Part shown: positions 6,652 through 15,500 of the stretch, in pieces
Position numbering within the stretch: the stretch's first letter is position 1
How the letters are laid out: the number at the start of each line of letters is the position of its first letter
Assembly: GCA_030065855.1 (NCBI GenBank)
Contig: JASJCT010000069.1
Span: 1-45,662 of the forward strand
Reading direction: 5' to 3'
Length of the DNA stretch: 45,662 nucleotides
DNA from: Myxococcota bacterium
Lineage (GTDB): Bacteria > Myxococcota_A > Polyangia > JAAYKL01
Made by a program: the position numbers and the translations under genes
Notes under the pieces: generated by a model
What the model was told of the DNA's origin: nothing
Database searches by the model: none
The model's input: the letters and a program-made list of their open reading frames with translations, nothing else

Positions 6652-7170
6652 ATGACCCGCGGGGATAGGCAGACGACCCCGTCATTGGAGGCGCTTTACG
6701 ATCGATATGCAGGGGTCATTTACAACCATTGCCGCCGCATGTTGGGCAGCGAAGCCGATGCAGAAGATGCACTGCAAGAGACTTTTATGAAAGCGTACAA
6801 CGCACTTTCGGGTTTTGAAAACAAAGCAGGGGTTGGCTCGTGGCTCTACCGCATTGCCACCAATGTGTGCCTCGACTCACTCCGCAGCAGGCGTCGAAAG
6901 ACATTGAACTTTAAGGATATTAAATATTTAGAAGAGCTCAATACCGACGCGCCAGGACGCGCCATGGCAGCTCGCCAGGTGCTTTCTCACCTCATTGACC
7001 GGCTCGATGGGCGCGACCTAACGATAGTGGTCGACCACTTCATTACAGGCATGGATCAAACCCAGATCGCCGCCTCCCTGGGTATCAGCCGCAGGGCTGT
7101 AAACAAGCGCCTCAGTAAAATCCGGGATCGGATGGCCCATCTCAATGCGCTGGAGGCAACTAATGACTGA
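6652..7170 (+). CDS. ECF-type RNA polymerase sigma factor
   Basis: 172 residues, the usual size of an extracytoplasmic-function sigma factor. Region 2 is visible at about residues 14-82 (LYDRYAGVIYNHCRRMLG, AEDALQETFMKAYNAL, SWLYRIATNVCLDSLRSRRR). Region 4 is at about 111-162 (LIDRLDGRDLTIVVDHF, then the helix-turn-helix TQIAASLGISRRAVNKRLSKIR). It would direct RNA polymerase to a small set of promoters when released from its anti-sigma factor, which is encoded next with an 8-base overlap. The operon continues with an exported caspase-like protein. No obvious ECF promoter was found upstream. Confidence 0.9.
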   Translation: MTRGDRQTTPSLEALYDRYAGVIYNHCRRMLGSEADAEDALQETFMKAYNALSGFENKAGVGSWLYRIATNVCLDSLRSRRRKTLNFKDIKYLEELNTDAPGRAMAARQVLSHLIDRLDGRDLTIVVDHFITGMDQTQIAASLGISRRAVNKRLSKIRDRMAHLNALEATND

Positions 7171-7963
7171 CTGCCCCTCCCGATTCAGTTTGATGCAGTG
7201 GCACGTGGGCGAGGTACCTGCCGCAGAGCGGGCAGCGCTAAGCGGTCATATTGACACCTGCCAAGCGTGCAAGGCGGTCATTGCCGAATTCGAAGCAGAT
7301 GAGCGCATTTGTCGGGACAGGCGTGACGTCAACCTCCAGAACATACGCGCCCGATTGAATACCGACCAACAGCGACGGCCATCGGCCGGTCAACGCCTGC
7401 CGTTTCGATGGCGTATGTTAATCCCGGCATTTGGGGCTGCAGCAGCTGTGATCGCAGGTGTTTTCATGACAGTGTCATATCAGCCGCCAGCAGAGACCAT
7501 CCCCGATCACGCCCAGATTCGCTTCAAGGGCACCATTGCGATGCAGGTCAATGCTGATCGGACGGGTCACGGGTTTGAGGTGGAACCGACGACCCATCTA
7601 ATAGCCGGAGATGTGCTTCGCTTTGCAGTAACCACGAGCACTCCTGGGTACCTCGCGATCCTGCAAATCGACGACCATGGCGGGGTAGCAACCGTCTTTC
7701 CCATGGGTGACCCACCCCCTGCTGTCGAACCTAGTAGAATCCCGTCGGCTGGACGCCGTCAATTGCATAGTCGCGTTACTATCGACGATCGTAAAGGTAG
7801 GGTTTTATTTATTGCAGTGTTTTTTAAAGACATATTTCAGGTAGCAGACATTGTAAGTCAGATAGGGACAAAGGTTGGAACACCGCCCACACTTATTGAT
7901 CTGGAGCAAGGCATCGACCTTGAACCCTATGCCACTACAGTGTTGGGAGTTGATAAAAATTAG
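7163..7963 (+). CDS. Transmembrane anti-sigma factor with zinc motif and DUF4384-like periplasmic domain
   Basis: The ATG at 7163 overlaps the sigma gene's stop and has GGAGG upstream (7152-7156); 266 residues. His29, Cys33 and Cys36 form the HxxxCxxC motif of zinc-containing anti-sigma domains, which hold the sigma factor in the cytoplasm. One membrane segment follows at about residues 85-104 (MLIPAFGAAAAVIAGVFMTV). The outside part, about residues 120-235, contains GDVLRFAVTTSTPGYLAIL and GGVATVFP, the pattern of DUF4384 domains. In other bacteria DUF4384 is often found in the same protein as caspase-like domains; here the caspase-like protein is the next gene, 13 bases downstream. Topology places sensing in the periplasm. 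Confidence 0.8.
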   Translation: MTDCPSRFSLMQWHVGEVPAAERAALSGHIDTCQACKAVIAEFEADERICRDRRDVNLQNIRARLNTDQQRRPSAGQRLPFRWRMLIPAFGAAAAVIAGVFMTVSYQPPAETIPDHAQIRFKGTIAMQVNADRTGHGFEVEPTTHLIAGDVLRFAVTTSTPGYLAILQIDDHGGVATVFPMGDPPPAVEPSRIPSAGRRQLHSRVTIDDRKGRVLFIAVFFKDIFQVADIVSQIGTKVGTPPTLIDLEQGIDLEPYATTVLGVDKN

Positions 7964-7976
7964 TGATTTAAAATAA

Positions 7977-9620
7977 ATGAGGATATTTCAGCACCATCGA
8001 TGGGTATTCATATCGCTGTTCGCGATGCTACTTAAGCTCGTGCCACAGGCTGTTCTGGCCCAGTCCCAGTCAGCCCGATTCGCGCTGATCCTGGGAAACA
8101 ACCAGGGGCGGGATTCCAGGGATTCGAGTGGGAGTGGGAGTGAAACGCTGAAATTTGCACAGCAGGATGCAAGGCGGATGCACCGGGTCCTATCAGAGCT
8201 GGGCGGGTTTCCCAAGGATCAAATCAAGCTGCTCCTCGACGCAGATGCAGATCAAGTGTGGCAGGCCATTTACGCGATCGAGGCGATGATAGCAGAAACA
8301 AAAAAAGACACCGGCCAAAAGACGCTGTTTGTGTTCTATTACTCAGGACATGCGGATGGCAATGCCCTCGAGCTCGGTACCAGCATATTGAGATTTGAAA
8401 ACCTGCTCGAGTATCTCAAAAGCGCCAAAGCAGATGTCCGACTGGCATTTCTCGATTCCTGCAAAAGCGGTCGTTTGGTATCGATGAAAGACAGCAGCCG
8501 AGAAGCCAAGACAGATGTCCGCGTAACCGACGAAATCCGCTCGAATGGATATGCCATTATCACATCGAGTGCGTTCAACGAGCTCAGCCAGGAATCCCAG
8601 GAAGTCAGAGGGGCCTATTTTACCCATTATCTCGTCTCTGCCCTGCGCGGGGCAGGGGACACCTCAAAGGATGGGGCTGTCACGTTGACCGAGGCGTATC
8701 AATACGCATACCGCCGGACCTTGGCCCGTACCAGCACGACCATGGGCGGTGCCCAGCACCCCATGTATGAATTTGAACTAGAGGGGCGAGGAGACATCGT
8801 CCTGACCCGGTCCAGCGCCATAGAGGACACTGGCCTGGCCGTCTCCCTCCCCGAGTCTGGTCGGTTCGTCGTACTCGATGCCTTGGGCGCTGAAATGGTG
8901 ATGGAACTCGACCTGGCTGCTGATGAAACCGCGTTTGTGCCCTTGGCAAAAGGGACCTACGTGACCTACCTCATGACCCCGGACAATGCAGTGCGTCGGG
9001 CAGAGCCGGTCATTTCAGATCAGGGGACAACCGCCCTGGGCATAAATGACTTTGAGACCGTTGCACTCGAGGAGACAGTCGCCAGGGGCGGCCTTTTTAA
9101 TACAGAACTAGCAATGGAAAAGACAGTACATGCGATAGCACCGCGGCCATGGCGTCACGAGCTCAGCACTGGTGGCCAGTGGCGCTTGGCCCCGGTAGAG
9201 GGCTATCCATCTGCCTGGGGTGCGGTCCTGGGGTATCGATGGCATGTCCTGACAGACTGGTATGTTTCAGCCCAGCTGAACTGGAGTGGGCAGCCCGCGT
9301 CTGGCGAATTTGCCGGGCATCAAGCCCTGGGCGGCCTTGTGGGCGGTGGATATGCATGGCCGTTGACCCACTTAGAGCTGCGGATGGAGCTGCTCGGCGG
9401 ATACGAACACTTGCTGCAGGGGGAATTTAACGGGGCATCGCGTCACACATCTGGCGTCAATTACCTCGGCCTCGTGGGGCTAACGGTTCCAGCCGGACCG
9501 GTGGTACTCGGATGCAATGCCGGTGTAGGGGGTCGTATCTTCCAGGTATTGGAAAAAGGCTGGGTGCACCGACCAGACGTCCAGGTGTTTCTCGGGGTTG
9601 GTTATCAATGGCCGGGCTGA
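7977..9620 (+). CDS. Exported caspase-family (C14) protease with C-terminal beta-rich, barrel-like domain
   Basis: 547 residues. A signal peptide ends near QAVLAQSQ (about residue 29). The caspase-like domain spans roughly residues 34-270 with the catalytic pair visible: His125 in FYYSGHADG and Cys162 in AFLDSCKSG; the usual FALILGNN first strand is also present. Residues about 275-375 look like a small beta domain. From about residue 390 alternating strands rich in Gly, Tyr and Trp (TGGQWRLAPVEGY, WGAVLGYRWHVLTDWYVSAQ, LGGLVGGGYAWPL, VFLGVGYQW near the end) resemble an outer-membrane barrel or barrel fragment. Third gene of the sigma/anti-sigma operon, which it may help control. A strong ribosome binding site is not seen before the ATG. 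The barrel call is by pattern only. Confidence 0.8.
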   Translation: MRIFQHHRWVFISLFAMLLKLVPQAVLAQSQSARFALILGNNQGRDSRDSSGSGSETLKFAQQDARRMHRVLSELGGFPKDQIKLLLDADADQVWQAIYAIEAMIAETKKDTGQKTLFVFYYSGHADGNALELGTSILRFENLLEYLKSAKADVRLAFLDSCKSGRLVSMKDSSREAKTDVRVTDEIRSNGYAIITSSAFNELSQESQEVRGAYFTHYLVSALRGAGDTSKDGAVTLTEAYQYAYRRTLARTSTTMGGAQHPMYEFELEGRGDIVLTRSSAIEDTGLAVSLPESGRFVVLDALGAEMVMELDLAADETAFVPLAKGTYVTYLMTPDNAVRRAEPVISDQGTTALGINDFETVALEETVARGGLFNTELAMEKTVHAIAPRPWRHELSTGGQWRLAPVEGYPSAWGAVLGYRWHVLTDWYVSAQLNWSGQPASGEFAGHQALGGLVGGGYAWPLTHLELRMELLGGYEHLLQGEFNGASRHTSGVNYLGLVGLTVPAGPVVLGCNAGVGGRIFQVLEKGWVHRPDVQVFLGVGYQWPG

Positions 9621-9634
9621 CCACCTGTGTTGCT

Positions 9635-11176
9635 TTATCGGCTCAGCAGGGCCTTGCTTAGACCGGTGCCACCATCGGGGTCGTCAGCGACGAACTCGTA
9701 TGCCCCCATATCCACCCCCTCCCCCACAATCCGCGGCATGCCGTCGAGATCCCAGGGGATCTTTTCAGCAGTATTGCCGTTGCCGTCCACATCTGAGATA
9801 TCCTCCAGCAACAATCCGATATCGCCCCGATCGATACACGGGGAACCGCTGAGCAGGCGTCCTTCCTCGTCGAGAAGCGGATCCTCGGAAATATTGTCAA
9901 TGCCCTCATCCGCACCATCACCCCCCCCTCCGATATCGCTGCATCTGATAGTGATCAGGGAGTTGTCGGGGTTCCATATTTCACGTTGATTGCCATTCCA
10001 GAGGATCGAGTTTTCAATTGTTACTTGACGCCGTTTTATTGTCGAGATGGCATCGCCACCCTTTTGGGCCACATTGCCGATAAAAGAGCAGCTTTTGATC
10101 ATGGTCGAGCATTCATATTCGCTATAAATAGCCCCTCCTGTGCCAGCGGCTGTGTTGTCGATAAATAGCGAATTTACTACTGTTAAATCGCAGGAATGAT
10201 AGTTTTTTATAGCGCCACCATTGGGGCTTATAGAATCATCGTCATCTTGGAAGGCGGTATTTTCCCTGAAAATACAGTTTAAGAACGTGGGCTCAGCCTT
10301 GATTTTGTTTATCACGCCGCTATTACCATTGCCGACAAATACACAATTCGTCACCGTCGGAGAGCTGGCATGCAGGTTGTACATGCCACTTTCGAGATTA
10401 TTGATGAAGCGGCAATCCCGAATGTCAGGACTACTTTTTGCTGTATTTAGCAGCCCATCAGTCCCGTTGTTGTCAAATGTACAGCCCACAATCCTCGGAC
10501 TACTTTCATGGTTTTTCATACCCCTGTTTGCGTTTTCTTTAAACACGCAATGCTTAACCACGGGCGCGCTTTTATCGTTAGTCATGCCTGCCGTGGCATT
10601 CATCATAAACGTACAATTCGAAACACGGGGATCGCTGTACTTGTTGTCCATGCCGTATTCGGCAGCATGCGCAATGGTAAACCCGTCTAAAACAGAATCT
10701 GTGCTACCGGTCACGACTGTTTTGACCCTGCGGCTACTGTTCGGTCCTTTTGCAGCGTGTAGCACGGTCTCGTTTTCCAGGATATCCCGGTCATCAAACC
10801 CGGTCTCATTGCCGCTAAATCCGCCGAAAACACTGACGCCCGGCTTGAGCGTAATCGTGTCTTCTTCAGCGGAAACAAACGTATAATATACCCCCCTTGC
10901 CACCCATACTTCACATAGGCCTTTTTCACTCTTGGATTCGATTAGCTCATATGCCGCATCAATGCCTTCCTGTACAGAGACAAAGGCATCGTCCCAGCAC
11001 TCACCTAGCCCTGGGTTCTTTACATCCACGTCTACAAATACCCGGCATCTCCCCTTTTCCGGGCAGGTCTCGGTGAGCAGTTCTTCTCCAATGCCCTCAC
11101 CGCAGGCTGCTACCCACACCGCAACCAACGCTAGGCTACAGAGATCGCAAAGAGATTTTAGATAATCGATCCCCAA
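9635..11176 (-). CDS. Lipoprotein with right-handed parallel beta-helix
   Basis: 513 residues from a TTG start (AAGG 8 bases upstream). The signal peptide ends in a lipobox (VWVAAC, Cys25). After a short N-terminal region, about residues 120-430 repeat a ~20-25-residue unit of the type S-P-x-V-x-N-C-x-F-x-x-N-x-x-x-G-x-x-N, for example APVVKHCVFKENANRGMKN and SPTVTNCVFVGNGNSGVIN. This is the signature of parallel beta-helix proteins (pectate lyase-like or polymorphic outer-membrane-type). The end has CIDRGD and VDMGAYEF, which is typical of such proteins. Predicted outer-membrane-anchored surface protein. It lies 12 bases downstream of the pseudo-protease gene and is probably co-transcribed. 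No enzyme activity can be claimed. Confidence 0.8.
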   Translation of the reverse strand: MGIDYLKSLCDLCSLALVAVWVAACGEGIGEELLTETCPEKGRCRVFVDVDVKNPGLGECWDDAFVSVQEGIDAAYELIESKSEKGLCEVWVARGVYYTFVSAEEDTITLKPGVSVFGGFSGNETGFDDRDILENETVLHAAKGPNSSRRVKTVVTGSTDSVLDGFTIAHAAEYGMDNKYSDPRVSNCTFMMNATAGMTNDKSAPVVKHCVFKENANRGMKNHESSPRIVGCTFDNNGTDGLLNTAKSSPDIRDCRFINNLESGMYNLHASSPTVTNCVFVGNGNSGVINKIKAEPTFLNCIFRENTAFQDDDDSISPNGGAIKNYHSCDLTVVNSLFIDNTAAGTGGAIYSEYECSTMIKSCSFIGNVAQKGGDAISTIKRRQVTIENSILWNGNQREIWNPDNSLITIRCSDIGGGGDGADEGIDNISEDPLLDEEGRLLSGSPCIDRGDIGLLLEDISDVDGNGNTAEKIPWDLDGMPRIVGEGVDMGAYEFVADDPDGGTGLSKALLSR

Positions 11177-11188
11177 AAAAAAGCCTTT

Positions 11189-12361
11189 CTAAAACAGTCG
11201 TAATAGTTGATTCACAAGGGATACCTGCACAGACAGGCCGGCATCCAGGCCCACTGCGCTGCAACCGCAACCTGCATCTGCGGCATCATCACTGCTGTCC
11301 CCTTCGGCATCCCCATCAGAATCGCTGTCCGCATCACTGTCACTATCACTGTCGCTATCCGCGTCACTATCACTATCTGTGCCCGCATCAGAATCGCTGT
11401 CCGCGTCAGAATCACTATCTGCGTCAGAATCGCTATCTGCATCAGAATCGCTATCCATATCTGTATCTGTATCTGTATCTGTGTCCATGTCCGTATCGGT
11501 GTCCGTGTCCGTATCGGCGTCCGTGTCCGTATCGGCGTCCGTGTCCGTATCGGTGTCCGTGTCCGTATCGGTGTCCGTGTCGCCGCAGCCCGTGGCTTCC
11601 AATCCATGTCCGGTGAATTGCACCAAAATTGCGTCTATTTGCGCGCGTTGTCCTTCCACCGACAGTGCCGTGTTGCCAGATAGGGGGGAACACGCCTCAT
11701 CGTAGCTGGTCGCGACTGCGGCGATCATCCACTCGCCGGCCTCGTCTAAAAAGAGCGGCACTCCCAGGTCCCCGGCACAGATGCCCGCGTTGCCCCCGAT
11801 TTCCAACTCGTCTCCATTTACCGACTGAACTTCACTTGGACCTTTGCGGTGAATGCCTGAATTGGTCTCCCCGCTGCCGGTTACGCCATATCCGACAATC
11901 CATCCGGACTCCCCCTCTTCCACTGGTTGCTGCCGGATCGGGTAGCACTCAATCAGGCCGACCGGTTCAGCCAGCTTCATCATGGCCAAGGAGGCGCTGT
12001 TTTCTTCATCCAGAACCTGCATCTCAGCAATGTCTGAGACAAACTGGTCCATATTAGCGCCGCCATAGACTTTGATCGTCCCCACCTCTCCGGCTGCACA
12101 ATAAGAAGACGTGAGAAGCACCTGAGGGTCGATCAGCGCGCCTGTACACAACCCAACGGCTTGTGTCACGACACCCAAGACACCTTGCCATTCTTCGTAA
12201 TTTGTCTCTTCAAAGTCACCGGTGATGGGGGATGCTGTCTGGTCAATATTTGCCCAAACCTCATCGTCAGCCCCTTCGCACCCTATCTCAGCTCCACAGG
12301 TGATCCCGAGGGCAACCAAGAAGGCGATTAGACAGCCAGATCTTTTTAGATGCTTTAGCAT
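11189..12361 (-). CDS. Exported trypsin-like pseudo-protease with SD/TD tail
   Basis: 390 residues; ATG at 12361 with AAGGAG upstream. A signal peptide (LIAFLVALGITCGAE) is followed by an S1-type fold at about residues 45-255, recognisable by VVTQAVGLCTGALI, GWIVGYGVTGSGE and GICAGDLGVPLF. All three catalytic positions are changed: the TAAHC motif reads TSSYC (Tyr87 for His), the DIALLKL motif reads SLAMMKL (Ser124 for Asp) and GDSGGP reads GDLGVP (Leu199 for Ser). It is therefore predicted inactive as a protease and may be a binding protein. From about residue 259 a Thr-Asp/Ser-Asp tail follows, then GCGC and a short hydrophobic end that weakly resembles a MYXO-CTERM sorting tag. Operon partner: the beta-helix lipoprotein. 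Confidence 0.75.
   Translation of the reverse strand: MLKHLKRSGCLIAFLVALGITCGAEIGCEGADDEVWANIDQTASPITGDFEETNYEEWQGVLGVVTQAVGLCTGALIDPQVLLTSSYCAAGEVGTIKVYGGANMDQFVSDIAEMQVLDEENSASLAMMKLAEPVGLIECYPIRQQPVEEGESGWIVGYGVTGSGETNSGIHRKGPSEVQSVNGDELEIGGNAGICAGDLGVPLFLDEAGEWMIAAVATSYDEACSPLSGNTALSVEGQRAQIDAILVQFTGHGLEATGCGDTDTDTDTDTDTDTDADTDTDADTDTDTDTDMDTDTDTDTDMDSDSDADSDSDADSDSDADSDSDAGTDSDSDADSDSDSDSDADSDSDGDAEGDSSDDAADAGCGCSAVGLDAGLSVQVSLVNQLLRLF
11305..11582 (-). repeat. In-frame hexanucleotide tandem repeat (SD/TD codons) in the pseudo-protease gene
   Basis: About 280 bases of six-base units (GTCCGT, GTATCG, GAATCG types on the plus strand), encoding Thr-Asp near the protease-like domain and Ser-Asp with Ala-Asp further on. 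Confidence 0.8.
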
Positions 12362-12552
12362 GACAACACTCCTTTATATTATAGACGAATTAAATTAAAA
12401 AAAGCACCCCCAGTAAGTTCAAAAAACTGGAAATTTGACCAGGCGGGTAAATCGTTAAAACTATTTAATAAAGCGGACTAAATGACGACGCGCTGGGGGG
12501 GGTAAATTCCCAATCGAATCCTTTAACCATTAATGATTTGGGAGCCAAATCA

Positions 12553-15500
12553 ATGGATACAATTGCCAACTACGCCATCCTTGAGCAAGTTGCTGAGACA
12601 AAACACTCTATCGTCTATCGAGGTCGGAAACAAGGGAATGCCGAGACAGCGATTATCAAAGTACTAAACGCAGAAGATCCCTCCCCATCAGAGGTCGCCC
12701 GGTTCAAACAGGAATATGAATTAATTCAAAGGATCGACCTGGAGGGGGTTGTTAAAACCTTTGGCATTACTGAACACCAGGGCCGATTCGCCATTATATT
12801 TGAGGATTTTGATTGTGTAACGGTTAAGCAGGCCGGCCAACAGAACGCGTTTGACCTACAGCGCTTCCTTGAGACTGCCATTCAGATCTCAAACACATTG
12901 GGCCACCTGCATCAGCAGGATGTTGTTCATAGAGATATTAACCCACAGAATCTGCTCATTAATTTAACCACCAGACAGGTGAAAATTGCCGACTTTGGCA
13001 TTTCGTCGATTCTGACCAAAGAGAGCGAAAAAGTATATCATCCCGAAGTTATTGAAGGTACCTTGCCGTACATTTCTCCGGAACAGACCGGTCGTATGAA
13101 CCGTGCGGTGGATTACAGGACAGATCTGTATTCCCTTGGTGCTACATTGTATCAACTACTCACTGACCAAGTGCCCTTCCTGGCAGATGATCCATTGGAA
13201 ATCATTCATTCACATATTGCTGTTAAGCCAGTACCACCTGCTCAAAAAAACCCGGATATTCCTGACGTTGTTTCAGACATCGTCATGAAGCTCATGGCCA
13301 AGACGCCTGACGAGCGTTACAACAGCGCGTTCGGCCTCAAGGCAGACTTTCAGGAATGCCTAAATCAGCTGCTCAAAAATAAGACGATTGATCGGTTTGA
13401 ACCGGGGCGATTTGACGCCTCTCCAAAACTGAATCCACCCCAAAAACTGTACGGCAGAGAAAAAGAGATAGCCGTGCTGCTGGATACGTTTGAACGGGTC
13501 TCACAACACGATGAAGAGACGTCGGGATCTGGCGCCTGTGAAGTTATCATGGTGTCAGGACATCCCGGCATTGGCAAATCTGCGCTCATTCAGGAAATTC
13601 ACAAGTCGATTGTTGCCAAAAAAGGCTATTTTATTTCAGGGAAATATGAGCAGATTCGAAGAGAAGTCCCGTATAGTGCCATCATCCAAGCCTTTAAAGA
13701 GCTCACACGCCAATTGCTAACTGAAACCACGGAGATGATCGACCAATGGAAAAAGCGCATTTCCCAAGCCCTCGCTAAAAACGGAAAGGTCATTACAGAT
13801 ATTCTCGACGATCTGGAGTTAATCATCGGACCCCAGCCAGACGTGCCTGTGCTTGAATCTAAAGAAGCACAGAACCGGCTCATGACCTTCTTTGAAAAGT
13901 TCATCCGCGTGTTTGCCACAGCTGATCATCCCCTGGTTATCTTTCTTGACGATTTACAGTGGGCAGATACGCCGAGCTTGGAGCTGATGCAGATCCTGAT
14001 GACCAATCCGGATACGTCTGATTTATTGCTCATTGGCTCCTATCGGGATAACGAAGTGGATTCAACCCATCCTCTGGTTAACATGATTGATTTCATTCGA
14101 AAAAGGGGCGTTGGGCTGAACGAATTGTCCCTTAGGCCATTGTTAGTGGCGGATGTGGGCCATTTTCTTAATGATTCCCTACTATCGAATGACGACAAAA
14201 CCCAACCCCTGGCGCAACTCGTTCATCAAAAGACAAACGGCAATCCCTTTTTTGTGCGGCAGTTTCTTCAGACACTTGTCTCTGAAGGACAAATCACATT
14301 TAATCCAGAAAAAGGGTGGGTATGGGACATTGACGCCGTCAACGCACTTCAGGTTACGGAAAACGTCGTTGAATTGATGGCAGGAAAAATTGAGAAGCTG
14401 AGCGATCACACTGTTGAGCTGCTAAAGGTTTGCGCGTGTGTGGGCAATCAGTTCAATCTAGAGACCCTTTCCATACTCCTTAACCAAAGCATCGAGAACG
14501 TGTTGGCTAATATAACAGAAGCCATACACGACGGGCTGATTGAGCAGAAGAGAGATTATTATAAGTTTCCCCATGACCGCATTCAGGAAGCAGCCTATTC
14601 ACTGATTTCGGAAAAGCGGAAGGTTGACCTTCACTATACCATTGGAAAGCTGACCTATGACAATACAAGTCCGGCAGAGATGGAGAAGAAGATCTTCTAT
14701 ATCGTGAATCAGCTCAATCATGGCAGCGGGCGGATCACTACCAAGGAAGAACAGGATCAATTGGCAGATTTCAACCTTTGGGCTGGACGAAAGGCAAGGG
14801 CATCTGCAGCATATTTACCAGCCCTGCAGTTTTACTTAAAAGGCATCGACTTGCTGCAAGGGTGGGAGGAGGATTACGAGCGATCGGTTCAAATGCATAG
14901 CGAGGCAACGGAGTGCGCGCGCTATACTGGCGATTTTGAGTTAATGGATTCACTGGCCAGCGACGTGCTGAACCATTCAAAGAATGTTTTGGACAGCATC
15001 AGTGTTTACAAAGCCAAAATTCTGGCCCTCATTGCCCAAGGGGAATTAAATGGGGGGACAGAACTGGCCGTGAACGTCCTTAAACAACTCGGCGTGCATA
15101 TGAAAACAAAGGTCAATCAGGTTGATATTCTCATTGGCCTCATGAAAACAAAACTGGCATTGTTGTTTAAGGATCCAGAGGAACTTTACGATAAACCCGA
15201 TATGACCAAGCCGGAACTGCTAGCAGCAATGACACTACTGAAAACCATTCTCGCGCCTACTTATCTCGCAAATCCCGATATGTACCCAACAGTGATATTT
15301 AAGATGACCCAGTTGTCTGTTAAATACGGCAATGCACCTGAATCAGCGATTGCTTACAATGTTTATGGGGTCGTCCTCTGTGGCATATTGTACGATTTTG
15401 AAACCGGCTATCGCTTTGGACAGATGGGGCTTAAACTAATTGAGAAATATAATGCCCGGCACCTTCAGGCCATGGCCTATCTGTTAAACTACACGTTCAT

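Noticed and set aside
11189..11290. MYXO-CTERM sorting tag at the end of the pseudo-protease
   Set aside because: GCGC is present but the following segment is weakly hydrophobic and lacks a terminal Arg cluster, so only a faint resemblance is noted.
12378..12383. Perfect TATAAT on the minus strand before the pseudo-protease
   Set aside because: No matching -35 box at a proper distance, and the start would fall on the ribosome binding site.
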